From NCBI RefSeq assembly GCF_003208055.1, contig NZ_QJUE01000005.1, forward strand, positions 1-64,000: a stretch of 64,000 bases of DNA. Direction: 5' to 3'. Positions 56,094-64,000 of this stretch are shown piece after piece. The translations under genes and the position numbers were made by a program. The number at the start of each line of letters is the position of its first letter. The stretch's first letter is position 1. This stretch comes from Prochlorococcus marinus XMU1408. Lineage in GTDB: Bacteria; Cyanobacteriota; Cyanobacteriia; PCC-6307; Cyanobiaceae. The notes under the pieces are model-generated. The model was not told the origin of the DNA. It did no database searches and worked only from the letters and a program-made list of their open reading frames with translations.

Positions 56094-57604
56094 ACTTAGA
56101 TTTCAAACATACTCCCTTAATGATTTTAGGAACCTCAAGTGGGGCAGGCAAAACACTTATAGCTACTGCTATTTGTAGATATTTAAAAAGAAAAGGAGAA
56201 AAGCCAATACCCTTTAAAGGACAAAATATGAGCAACAATGCATGGGTTGATTCACAGGGAAGAGAGATGGCATATTCTCAAGCTCTTCAAGCTTGGTCTG
56301 CAGGACTAGAGCCTAGTGCAGAAATGAATCCTGTACTTCTTAAACCAAAGGGAGATTGTACAAGTGAAGTAATTCATCTTGGTAAAAGTGTAGGGACTAC
56401 TCAAGCTATAAATTATTACGAAGATTGGTTTAATTCAGGATGGGAAGCCATTAAAAAAGGCTTGACAGAATTATTAAATAATAAAGATGGAAGGCTTATT
56501 CTTGAAGGAGCTGGAAGTCCAGTGGAGGTAAATTTACAACATAAAGATTTAACAAATTTAAAGTTAGCAAAATTCTTAAGAGCAAACTGTATTTTAGTAG
56601 CTGATATTGAAAGAGGCGGAGTTTTTGCTCAAATAATTGGCACTATTGCATTAATGAAACCTGAAGAGAAAAGTTTGATTAAAGGAATAATTATTAATCG
56701 GTTCAGAGGCGATAAAGCATTATTTGAAACAGGCGTTACATGGATAGAAAAGGAAACAGGTATTCCTGTTTTAGGCATATTACCTTGGCTAAAAGAGATC
56801 TTTCCACCAGAAGATTCGCTAGATCTACTGGAAAGACAACAAATCAATCAAAGTGCAGAAATAGAAATAGCAATAATAAAACTACCTAGAATTAGTAATT
56901 TCTCTGATCTAGATCCTTTATTTAGCGAGTCAACTATTCAAATGAGATGGGTAGAGCCCGGTCAAAATCTAGGAACACCAGATGTATTAATAATTCCAGG
57001 AAGCAAGCAAACGATAAAAGATTTAGAGAGTCTGAAAAAAACTGGTCTTAGCAATCAAATAAAAGATTATGCCAACAACGGAGGAAATATTTTTGGGATT
57101 TGCGGAGGTTTACAAATGCTAGGGAAATCATTGGAGGATCCAAATAGGCAAGAAAGTAATAATAATTTGAATTCATTTTCGTATATCGGCATGAATCTTC
57201 TTTCAATAAAAACAACTTTTGGAAATATTAAGCACACAGCCCAAAGGGAAGAGATAGCTTCATGGCCAAAGACAAAAAGTATTGAGGGGTTTGAGATGCA
57301 TTATGGGGAAAGTCATTTAATAGATAGTAAAAATCCCAAAATTATTTCTATATTTAAAAACAATTCATTAGGATGGGTTCTTGAAAAAAAAGATAAAAGT
57401 TTTATAGGAGGAACGTATTTACATGGAATTTTTGAGAATGAGGAATGGAGGCGAGAATGGATAAATAAAGTAAGAGAAAAAAAAGGATTAGAAAAATTGA
57501 ATCTTAAGGGAGTAAATAATAACGATAAGAGAGAAAAATTATTAGATTTACTATCAGATTCTTTCGAAGAAAATATAAATATAGATGCATTAATTAAAAT
57601 ATGA
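56090..57604 (+). CDS. cobQ: Cobyric acid synthase
   Basis: 504 residues from ATG 56090 (ATGA overlap); an ATG 27 bases upstream is less likely. MILGTSSGAGKTLIATAICR is the N-terminal synthetase P-loop, ILEGAGSPVEVNL follows, and IFGICGGLQMLGKSLEDP carries the glutamine-amidotransferase-type Cys. It amidates adenosyl-cobyrinate a,c-diamide in cobalamin synthesis, using glutamine and ATP. Overlaps the ferredoxin gene by four bases. Confidence 0.95.
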   Translation: MNLDFKHTPLMILGTSSGAGKTLIATAICRYLKRKGEKPIPFKGQNMSNNAWVDSQGREMAYSQALQAWSAGLEPSAEMNPVLLKPKGDCTSEVIHLGKSVGTTQAINYYEDWFNSGWEAIKKGLTELLNNKDGRLILEGAGSPVEVNLQHKDLTNLKLAKFLRANCILVADIERGGVFAQIIGTIALMKPEEKSLIKGIIINRFRGDKALFETGVTWIEKETGIPVLGILPWLKEIFPPEDSLDLLERQQINQSAEIEIAIIKLPRISNFSDLDPLFSESTIQMRWVEPGQNLGTPDVLIIPGSKQTIKDLESLKKTGLSNQIKDYANNGGNIFGICGGLQMLGKSLEDPNRQESNNNLNSFSYIGMNLLSIKTTFGNIKHTAQREEIASWPKTKSIEGFEMHYGESHLIDSKNPKIISIFKNNSLGWVLEKKDKSFIGGTYLHGIFENEEWRREWINKVREKKGLEKLNLKGVNNNDKREKLLDLLSDSFEENINIDALIKI

Positions 57605-57834
57605 AAAAAGTAAATATACACTGGCCAAACAAGAAATCAAGCAACTGTTTCCCTGGAGTCGAATGGTTAAAAGCTGCATATGATGCCCATATCGAAATAC
57701 CTACTGGATGCCTAGGAGGGAGCTGCGGAGCATGTGAAATAGAAGTAAATGGAGAAGTAATACGAGCATGTATCTCTACTGTTCCAGATAAAAAAGAACT
57801 TACAGTTGAATTCTTTAGCGATCCATATTGGTAA
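57601..57834 (+). CDS. Small 2Fe-2S ferredoxin-like protein
   Basis: 77 residues. Cluster ligands: Cys in CLGGSCGACEIEVNGEVIR and ACIST, in the plant-type ferredoxin spacing (C-x4-C-x2-C and a distant C). Probably a small electron carrier. It follows cobQ with a 4-base overlap; the partner is unknown. Confidence 0.85.
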   Translation: MKKVNIHWPNKKSSNCFPGVEWLKAAYDAHIEIPTGCLGGSCGACEIEVNGEVIRACISTVPDKKELTVEFFSDPYW

Positions 57835-57869
57835 AAATAATTAGGAGATTTATCTAATTGATTTCATAA

Positions 57870-58511
57870 TCAATAATATTTCTCTGCCCTTCTTATAGCT
57901 CTAATAGCTGCTTTAAAGTCTCCAGCTTTATACTTTAATTCACTCAATGATTCTAATTTCTTTATAACCTCTTCTTTCTTTTTATCACTAATTACTTTTT
58001 TATAATCAGAAATTAAATCATATTTATTTTTTTCAATTCTAGAAACTTTAATCAATATCCTATATTTAAGCTCTAGGTCTTTCTCAAGAAAAGTACCTAA
58101 CAAAATATTTTTATAATCTATTTTGTTACTATTTAGTTCTTTGTGTTTATATATTTCAAATAATCTAATTTTTTTTGCTTTCCTTTTATCTTCAATCGCT
58201 CCTTCAAAATCTCCATTTTTATATCTCGAATTACTTCTACCACTTAATGATACATCTTTAGATCTAAAATCAATGACCTCTATGCCATCTTCAAGAGAAA
58301 TTGTTTTTGAAAAATCAGCTATAGCTGAAATATTATCTCCTAATTTATCATTCAAAAAACCACAACTTAGATAGGCCAAAGCAATATCAGCAGGATTTAC
58401 CAAGATATTAATATTCTTTTTAATAAAATTAATAGCACCATCGTAATCATCTAAATTAATTAAGTTAATTGCTTCATTATAAAAAAATGAAGACTCATCA
58501 AAGCTTTTCAT
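57870..58511 (-). CDS. TPR-like protein
   Basis: 213 residues from ATG 58511, chosen because AGGAGG lies 9-14 bases upstream (a longer frame from 58541 would bury it). SNSRYKNGDFEGAIEDKRKA and LKYKAGDFKAAIRAIRRAEK are TPR-like helical pairs. Such proteins are common in marine picocyanobacteria, usually of unknown function. First gene left of a 169-base gap. Confidence 0.6.
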   Translation of the reverse strand: MKSFDESSFFYNEAINLINLDDYDGAINFIKKNINILVNPADIALAYLSCGFLNDKLGDNISAIADFSKTISLEDGIEVIDFRSKDVSLSGRSNSRYKNGDFEGAIEDKRKAKKIRLFEIYKHKELNSNKIDYKNILLGTFLEKDLELKYRILIKVSRIEKNKYDLISDYKKVISDKKKEEVIKKLESLSELKYKAGDFKAAIRAIRRAEKYY

Positions 58512-58710
58512 ATTATTTTTCCTCCTCTTCATTGTAAGCATGATGAATGAATTGATTTAAAGGCATTCAAAAAAATATTTAACAGGACTTAACAACTAAG
58601 AGAGAAAGAATAGAGAATGGAAAACTCAATGAAGATGTAAAAGCTAATAATAACTAAGTTTTTGATGTATAGCTTTTACCACTTAAATACCCCTCGAAAC
58701 AAATATATGA

Positions 58711-59658
58711 TTATTTTTCATATGGAGAAAAGCTAAATTTTTGGCCACCGATGCTTGCCTCATACATTAAACCTCCTTTTGAAAGTGTAAACACTACAAC
58801 ACCATCGCTGTAAGCGGCTTCAGCAGAAGCCCCCTCATTAAGAAGAGCAGCGCTAGCTGCTGCACCAAATTCAAAATTGCCCTGAGTAAACCTATCTGTA
58901 TCTTTTTGATTTTGAAAAAAAATAATTTGACTAAAAGCTTGTCCACCAAGTTGAAAACCCACTGAAAGTTGTGTCATTGTTGTTGATCCTATAGCTTTAC
59001 AATTTTGAAAAACTTCGCCTCCACCCCGTGCACCTCCCACTCCCATACCGCCCTTTACAACATCTGGGAAGACTGCATATGCATTTGAGTTGTTAAAAAA
59101 GTTTTTAAGATATTCCTTCTCTTTAAATATTTCTAGTGAAATCTTAGATTTTCTACTTGCACCTACTTCAGAAATACATTCACTAATTTTTGAATTATCT
59201 ACTTTTATATTTGTATTTCTTATTTTATCTAGTGTTTCATTTTCTCTAATTTCTTTTGCGGATCGTCTCTGACCTAAGCCTAGACCTGAAACAGTCTCAA
59301 TATTTCTTATGAATTTCTTTGCAGGTTTATCATTAATGAACTGAATATTAAGTGATTTTTTTTTACCATCTTGATCATAACCATTTAGATTAAAAGTATA
59401 TTTATCTTTCTCACCTAAGAAGCCAAGCATTCTAGGTTGAGTTTCAACAACCAATGGCCAACTAGTCATTCTTGAAGACTTTATTGAGCCATAAGGAGTA
59501 CTAATTAAACCCTCCTTTACCTTCACAATGCATTCTCTTGAATTACAAATAGCTTCATATTCATCAGCTTTAGCTGGAATGTCAACAAAACCATTAACAA
59601 TAGAAATTATTAAAGCTAATAAGAACTTCAAATTAATTAACTTTTCTCTTTCTAACAT
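58711..59658 (-). CDS. SYLF (YSC84-like) domain protein with secreted N-domain
   Basis: 315 residues. Signal peptide (about 1-30), then a domain (about 35-130) also seen in two neighbouring proteins (GEKDKYTFNLNGYDQDGKKK). The C-terminal half has NAYAVFPDVVKGGMGVGGAR, SVGFQLGGQAFSQIIFF and GAAASAALLNEGASAEAAYS, the SYLF lipid-binding domain. It is probably periplasmic; SYLF proteins bind lipids. Function here unknown. Confidence 0.8.
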   Translation of the reverse strand: MLEREKLINLKFLLALIISIVNGFVDIPAKADEYEAICNSRECIVKVKEGLISTPYGSIKSSRMTSWPLVVETQPRMLGFLGEKDKYTFNLNGYDQDGKKKSLNIQFINDKPAKKFIRNIETVSGLGLGQRRSAKEIRENETLDKIRNTNIKVDNSKISECISEVGASRKSKISLEIFKEKEYLKNFFNNSNAYAVFPDVVKGGMGVGGARGGGEVFQNCKAIGSTTMTQLSVGFQLGGQAFSQIIFFQNQKDTDRFTQGNFEFGAAASAALLNEGASAEAAYSDGVVVFTLSKGGLMYEASIGGQKFSFSPYEK

Positions 59659-59700
59659 GATCTATTGGAATAGATTAAATAAATAAAATTCAATCAAAAT

Positions 59701-60135
59701 CTATCTTAATTCTGTTACTTCAGACAAAGCTGCTTTAATTGGTAAAACATATTGTTTTTGATCAAAGTCAAGTATTGCAACTTTTCTATCACCAAATTCA
59801 TCATTATAAATAATAGTAAAAACATGTTGATGTTCAACCTTTTTAAATAATAAGCCAATAATGCCTATCCTTGATGCTAGATCAACATCCATTTTTCTCA
59901 AGCTTGAATCTGAATAATTCCAATGTTTAATATCTCTAAAACGAATCTTATTAGATCTTCCAGTTCGAGGGAAGTTTAACTTCATAAATTTCCTATAAAA
60001 ACTTACATTGCAAGGATATTTTGTATTTATATCTGACAAGCATTGAAGATCTAAGAACTCTTCTGCTGATTTAGCTTGTGGAATCAATATACCTAGAGAT
60101 GCAATTAGACTAATAAAAAGAATTCTTAGATTCAT
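59701..60135 (-). CDS. Small secreted hypothetical protein
   Basis: 144 residues from ATG 60135 (MNLRILFISLIASLGILIPQ then AKSA), a signal peptide; the longer frame to 60177 is less likely. The mature part (CLSDINTKYPCNVSFYRKF, GIIGLLFKKVEHQHVFTIIY) resembles the proteins at 61162-61653 and at 58711-59658. Function unknown. Confidence 0.6.
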   Translation of the reverse strand: MNLRILFISLIASLGILIPQAKSAEEFLDLQCLSDINTKYPCNVSFYRKFMKLNFPRTGRSNKIRFRDIKHWNYSDSSLRKMDVDLASRIGIIGLLFKKVEHQHVFTIIYNDEFGDRKVAILDFDQKQYVLPIKAALSEVTELR

Positions 60136-60178
60136 GGTATTAATTAAGTAATTTTGAAAGATTTGAATAAAATGCAAA

Positions 60179-61066
60179 TTAAATCATTTTATCTTCTAAA
60201 AATTCAACAATTTTATCGATAGTATCGTAAAAGGCAATTTTAGTTTGATTAGTGTTAGAGCCACCTCCAAAGGCTGCTCCTCCAGTAATTCCATCTAATA
60301 CATTTGCACGCTCTTTACTTACTTGAACGCTTCTTCCAGAGAATGTTTTTATAGCAATTATTGGATTATCTAATTCTTCTCTTGTACTAATTATTGATAT
60401 TTTTATGTCAACTTCTGCATTACTATTTGTAGTAGTATTCATTCTTGAAACGCCAAGAGCCACCCCTAGGGCATTACCACTACTTTTAGAATCTTTTGTA
60501 TTAGAAGCTTTCAAAATCACTGGCCTTACAACATAACAGGCGCCTAAATTCCTTGCAGTATCAATCAACTCATTTAAATTGTTGTCATTAACTAAAGACT
60601 GACCTCCTCCTCCTTGCATCATCTGCATTTGTTGCATTTGCTGGGCATAAGGTGAAGAGTTATCTGCTCCCTGTCCTAAAACCCTTTTCAATTCTTTAGA
60701 GACCTTGAACCAAGCAACAGTTTTGATACCTTCATTAAGAAAAGCCTGATTCATTATTTCAGTTGCGAATGGTGCTAAAGCTGCCCCACCGCCGCCGCCC
60801 ATCATCATGGGGTTAGAGAATCCACCACCACCGCCACCAGCTGCTGAAACTGGCATCAAGACAACCTTTCTTTTTGTATGGGTCCTAATACCTCTCAAGG
60901 TTTCATTTTCTTCATTTTGATATTCCTCTACTTTTCCTATTTGCTCAGAAGCGTCATCTCTACATGGATCCGTGACCTTTTTACTAGTATCACCTCCTCC
61001 ACCTGAACAAGCAGTACTTATAAGAATAAATCCAGCAATTGCTAATTTTGATAGCACTTTTTTCAT
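60179..61066 (-). CDS. CsgG-like lipoprotein
   Basis: 295 residues. Lipobox ISTACSGGGG near 20. The middle (RKVVLMPVSAAGGGGGG, FATEIMNQAFLNEGIKTVAW and LIDTARNLGACYVVRPVILK, then DNPIIAIKTFSGRSVQVSKE) follows the CsgG/FlgO-type pattern of outer-membrane or periplasmic lipoproteins. Glycine- and Gln/Met-rich linkers are unusual. A curli-like export role is not supported, since no curli genes are seen. Confidence 0.6.
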   Translation of the reverse strand: MKKVLSKLAIAGFILISTACSGGGGDTSKKVTDPCRDDASEQIGKVEEYQNEENETLRGIRTHTKRKVVLMPVSAAGGGGGGFSNPMMMGGGGGAALAPFATEIMNQAFLNEGIKTVAWFKVSKELKRVLGQGADNSSPYAQQMQQMQMMQGGGGQSLVNDNNLNELIDTARNLGACYVVRPVILKASNTKDSKSSGNALGVALGVSRMNTTTNSNAEVDIKISIISTREELDNPIIAIKTFSGRSVQVSKERANVLDGITGGAAFGGGSNTNQTKIAFYDTIDKIVEFLEDKMI

Positions 61067-61161
61067 CTAATTTTTTCTTAATTAATGGTTTGAGACATTA
61101 GCATATCTATATATCTTATAGATTAACTAGAAATATTTCTTGCTCAAATTTTAAACTCAAA

Positions 61162-61653
61162 TCAATAAAGGTTGTCTGGATTGCGTAATTCTTCTCCAGC
61201 GATATTTCTTAAAAGCTCAGGCAATTCTTTGGCCATTTCACCAGCTGCTTTCATGTTCTTAAATCTAATAAATGCAGTTTTCTTTCTTCCTCTATCATTT
61301 TCAAATGAAACTCCATAATCCACAGTCCCCGATTTCTTTTTAACTAGAAAGCCCAATAATCCAATAGGTCCAAGAAGTAATGTTGTTACAGTCCCAACAA
61401 CTAAATTAGAAGACTTCGATAAATCCTCATAAACATTAAGATCTAAAAAATTGCTTTCATCCACATAAAGATAGTCAGTAGGGAGGTTCCCCTCTATATG
61501 AGTATTAGAAATTGTTATCCTGCAAGGTTGATAGTTTGTATAAAAAGAACATACTGCGGCATGAGTACCTGCATAACTAGAATGAAGTAAGCTAGTAACA
61601 CCAATTCCTGATGATAAAAAAAGAGATGCTATCTTATTAATTTTCATCTTCAT
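61162..61653 (-). CDS. Small secreted hypothetical protein
   Basis: 163 residues with a signal peptide ending about YAG. The mature part (AAVCSFYTNYQPCRITIS, GPIGLLGFLVKKKSGTVDYG, FENDRGRKKTAFIRFKNMKA) shares pattern with the proteins at 59701-60135 and 58711-59658. It may be a periplasmic family specific to this region. Function unknown. Confidence 0.6.
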   Translation of the reverse strand: MKMKINKIASLFLSSGIGVTSLLHSSYAGTHAAVCSFYTNYQPCRITISNTHIEGNLPTDYLYVDESNFLDLNVYEDLSKSSNLVVGTVTTLLLGPIGLLGFLVKKKSGTVDYGVSFENDRGRKKTAFIRFKNMKAAGEMAKELPELLRNIAGEELRNPDNLY

Positions 61654-61663
61654 TTAATAAATG

Positions 61664-61685
61664 TATACTAAAGCTATTTAGTATA
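61664..61685. promoter_or_regulatory. Perfect 9-bp palindrome upstream of a secreted-protein gene
   Basis: TATACTAAA-GCTA-TTTAGTATA lies 11 bases upstream of the ATG at 61653. It may be an operator or hairpin. No matching regulator known. Confidence 0.4.
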
Positions 61686-61746
61686 GCATCTTAATTGAAA
61701 TCGTTATTAATCCCCCTAAGAATCAAATACTAAATATTAAATAGGA

Positions 61747-62217
61747 TTATTCATTTTCTTTAATATCCTTTATATATTTTTTTACTAATTCATCGGATAA
61801 TCTTAGATTATATGTCTTGCCTATACATTCTGCCTTGGAATAAATATCTCTATATTCAGAAAGTTCAGAATATGTTCTTTTTGCCCATTTCTTTTTATGT
61901 GTAGGGAGAAATTCTATCATTTCCTTCCAGTCTTTATTACTAATAATAGATCCTCCTTCAGCTTTTATTTGATTTAAATCTTCTTGGGAAATTGAAATTT
62001 CCCAGCATTTTTCAAGCAAAGGATTTCGATATACATCCAATCTTGTATCTACATTACCAATTCCACGAAATTCAGTTGTTACATTTAACTTATGTGTGGT
62101 GCTTGCGTGACATCCACCAAGTATTGGAATGACACCAAATATAATAATCGTTGATTTAAGTAAAAAATAACCTCCAAGCCTAGATATAGAAGAAAACAAG
62201 TAATTCATATTAAACAA
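61747..62217 (-). CDS. Hypothetical lipoprotein
   Basis: 156 residues with a hydrophobic N-terminus and lipobox ILGGCHAS near residue 36. The rest (LEKCWEISISQEDLNQIKA, EFLPTHKKKWAKRTYSELSE) is not recognised. It may be an outer-membrane lipoprotein. Upstream is a long decayed stretch. Confidence 0.5.
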   Translation of the reverse strand: MFNMNYLFSSISRLGGYFLLKSTIIIFGVIPILGGCHASTTHKLNVTTEFRGIGNVDTRLDVYRNPLLEKCWEISISQEDLNQIKAEGGSIISNKDWKEMIEFLPTHKKKWAKRTYSELSEYRDIYSKAECIGKTYNLRLSDELVKKYIKDIKENE

Positions 62218-62620
62218 TAATTTATCAATATTGATTTATTTTATTATAAAAAAATCAATACTTTTTTTTATTCTCACAATTAGCAATAATGATAATAAGT
62301 TATCGTACTTCTTAGTACTAAAAGAATACCAAGAGGGTATCCGCAGACTTAATACTTAAAGGATAGTCCTAAACACCTATGAATAGGACTTTACGGATAT
62401 ATCGCGAAAAATCACAAAAACATTTAATTCTTTTTACTTACTAACCCTTGAAAACATCATGAATAGAACCAGTCCAACCATTAATGCGACATTACTTTTG
62501 GTATATAATATTATGCATCAAAAGAAGTTTAATACAACAAAATAGACCTTCGGTAAAAGAAAGGAATCAACTTTTATTTGTAATTAATTGATCATGAAAA
62601 CACCTTTATCTAAAGGTGTC
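62218..62620. other. Non-coding stretch with possible hairpins
   Basis: No gene is visible. A TATTGATTT/AAATCAATA inverted repeat (62229-62260) precedes a T-run. ATACC/GGTAT and AGTCCTA/TAGGACT hairpins lie around 62325-62395. The region may hold a small RNA, but AT-rich chance pairing is likely. Confidence 0.25.
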
Positions 62621-62815
62621 ATGGATAGGTATTTTTTGACTATTCAACAGGTCTCGACCTCGATCGGATTATCACGTTCAACAATTAATAGAGAAAAACC
62701 AAAAGGTGCCTTTCCACCAAGATAAAAAATCTCACAACGCAGAGTTGGATACTAGAAAGATTAAGTTGTTATGTGGATGGAAGGTAATTGGTCTAAGGGA
62801 GTTAAATTGTCATGA
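62621..62815 (+). pseudogene. AlpA-like excisionase/regulator pseudogene
   Basis: The frame from ATG 62621 reads MDRYFLTIQQVSTSIGLSRS and TINREKPKGAFPPR, then stop, KISQRRVGY, stop, KD, stop, VVMWMEGNW. This matches the AlpA pattern of N-terminal helix-turn-helix (xVxxxxGLSRSTI) followed by FPxxxKxSxRRVGW and V.xWxE. Three in-frame stops show that it is dead. AlpA-type proteins serve mobile elements. An overlapping 71-residue frame at 62706-62921 is judged a shadow. Confidence 0.7.
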
Positions 62816-62966
62816 CTCTCTCCAACGCAAAGATCAAAACAAGAAAACCATCAGAGAAAAGGCAACTAATTCCGATGGATGGAAAAGATCTTTATTTAAT
62901 AGTCGAAAAATATCCTCTTAATTCAAAAAGATTTGAGGGGAGAATGAACTTCCCTAGAACAAGTTA

Positions 62967-63175
62967 TTGGAAAACAAAAGACTGAAAGTATTAGTCATAC
63001 AAAAAAGTAACCAAACAATTAGTTGGGATGAGGTTACTAAATTAATGAAATCCATGATGGATATGAACCTTTTATTTCTAATAAAATTACAAATGCAAGT
63101 TACTCCTTAAGAGATATTCATTCCAATTGCGAAGGGTATCAACTTTATGCAAATTGGTTGGTTGATTTAAAATAA
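62967..63175 (+). pseudogene. Frameshifted small gene remnant
   Basis: The first frame (TTG at 62967, MENKRLKVLVIQKSNQTISW then DEVTKL) runs into another frame (NEIHDGYEPFISNKITNASY, SLRDIHSNCEGYQLYANWLV, then DLK). A shift near 63047 joins them as one about 70-residue protein. No family recognised. Lies in the decayed stretch after the AlpA-like remnant. Confidence 0.35.
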
Positions 63176-63237
63176 ATAGTAAGTATAATTTAATACCTAA
63201 AATTATTGAAATAGAGCAAGTAAACAAAACTCATAAA

Positions 63238-63525
63238 TTGTTTAATCATATTGAAAACTATTCTTCTAATACTACAAAATACTTTTCAGCGGATGAAGTT
63301 GTGGATGGGAGAAGAGACTTACTGCACATAGTTGGAAAAAAGTTCCATCAAATTGCACTTTCATCGCAATTTATGAGTGAAGTCACTTTTGATTTCGAAA
63401 GTACAGATATTTCTTCTTCAAGCGAAACTGAGAACCATGTTTTTATTCAGGTCTGGCTCGTTAAAAATAAGGAGAGGGTGGATGTCCATTTAGCAGGACA
63501 TGTCAGGATATGGAACTACAAATGA
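63238..63525 (+). CDS. Small hypothetical protein
   Basis: 95 residues, TTG start 63238. FSADEVVDGRRDLLHIVGKK and HVFIQVWLVKNKERVDVHLA. No family recognised. The gene lies alone between decayed DNA and the final - strand gene. Confidence 0.45.
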   Translation: MFNHIENYSSNTTKYFSADEVVDGRRDLLHIVGKKFHQIALSSQFMSEVTFDFESTDISSSSETENHVFIQVWLVKNKERVDVHLAGHVRIWNYK

Positions 63526-63642
63526 GATCGTTTTTGCATTTTTCCATGGGACACTTTCACTTTTTTAATTAAGAGCATTTTTAAACCGCTCTATCTAAAA
63601 AGCATCGGTCACTCAAACAAAAACAGGTCTAAAGTTCATAAT

Positions 63643-64000
63643 CTATTTATTAACTGCTTTAGATATATCTTCAGCGACCCGAAAGATAAGAGAAGTGCCT
63701 TCTATTAAAACTCTTGTTATCACAATGAGAAGTAAACAACTAAAGAAGTAACCAATATTTGAAGCAATTACATCAGCACCACGAAATAAACTACCTAATG
63801 CAAACGAAATAAACCCTAAACTAGCGCCTGAAAATATACCTTGAAAGATTGCATAAAGTAGAGACAATATTGATAAAGAGGCATACGAAGATAAATTATA
63901 ATCATTAAAAATAATACTCCTCAAGGATTTATCATTGATTTCCTTTCTAGATTTGCTTCTTCTTATCCATGCTGTAACTAAACCAATCAATGAAAATATA
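63643..64000 (-). CDS. DUF4282-like membrane protein, probably partial
   Basis: The readable part has 115 residues from ATG 63990, but the frame stays open to the window edge, so the start may lie beyond it. Two or three hydrophobic segments (YASLSILSLLYAIFQGIFSG, GYFFSCLLLIVITRVLIEG) and the end RVLIEGTSLIFRVAEDISKA fit DUF4282. Function unknown. Confidence 0.55.
   Translation of the reverse strand, partial: IFSLIGLVTAWIRRSKSRKEINDKSLRSIIFNDYNLSSYASLSILSLLYAIFQGIFSGASLGFISFALGSLFRGADVIASNIGYFFSCLLLIVITRVLIEGTSLIFRVAEDISKAVNK

Noticed and set aside
60179-61066. Curli secretion system
   Set aside because: Only a CsgG-like lipoprotein is present, with no curlin or CsgE/F-like genes nearby.
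62706-62921. 71-residue frame after the AlpA-like remnant
   Set aside because: It starts with GTG in another frame of recognisable AlpA-like sequence and matches nothing, so it is treated as a shadow.

Overview
The window looks like a low-GC marine picocyanobacterial chromosome, most likely Prochlorococcus. It is very AT-rich and carries psbD-psbC, ycf4, ycf39, petM, pntA/pntB, an NTRC-type thioredoxin reductase and cobQ, mostly in compact, often overlapping gene pairs. The clade assignment is inference. Region by region: (1) 1-2.5 kb holds two leftward TPR proteins, one ending in a glycosyltransferase-like domain (cut by the window edge) and one in an SGNH-hydrolase-like domain. (2) 2.7-17.5 kb is an almost complete type IV pilus locus in two converging operons. 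The rightward one has a small membrane protein, PilD, a PilP-like lipoprotein, a major pilin, a large Cys-rich minor pilin, PilB, PilT and PilC. The leftward one has PilQ, PilN, PilO, three minor-pilin-like proteins and a PilM-like protein with a repeat-rich tail. The two meet at 10.56 kb. (3) 17.5-23.5 kb is a gene-poor, partly decayed region: a staphylococcal-nuclease-like pseudogene, a ribbon-helix-helix protein, a GT-C-type membrane glycosyltransferase, a GT4 glycosyltransferase and a degenerate pilin. (4) 23.5-31.5 kb is the most unusual part. Four related repeats carry a copy of the 3' end of the GTPase gene ychF, the last being ychF's own end. They mark off three small cargo units: a CobW-like/metallophosphoesterase operon behind a Zur/Fur-like palindrome, two TPR genes including a TPR-sulfotransferase, and a stand-alone copy of the PilB N-terminal domain with a small membrane protein. 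GTTAGA-type repeats in helical phase lie beside the core, as arm-type integrase sites do. No integrase gene was seen. (5) 31.5-58 kb is ordinary core genome: ychF, an RND-type adaptor, polA, cysS, an SNF transporter, dxr, an alpha/beta hydrolase, pntB/pntA, trxB, infA, ycf39, petM, ilvH, a cyclophilin, ycf4, psbD, psbC, maf, cobQ and a ferredoxin. (6) 58-64 kb holds small secreted or lipoprotein genes (SYLF domain, CsgG-like, and a shared unrecognised domain), then a decayed stretch with an AlpA-like pseudogene, and ends in a DUF4282-like membrane protein cut by the window edge. How the genes may work together: the pilus locus builds a type IV pilus, possibly a DNA-uptake pilus. The neighbouring TPR, glycosyltransferase, SGNH and sulfotransferase genes could modify glycans or surface proteins. 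The ychF-associated units and the region just left of them contain degenerate or partial copies of pilus parts (a pilin without Glu5, a PilB N-domain without ATPase), which suggests that mobile cargo interacts with the pilus. All of this was read by eye; no searches were run.
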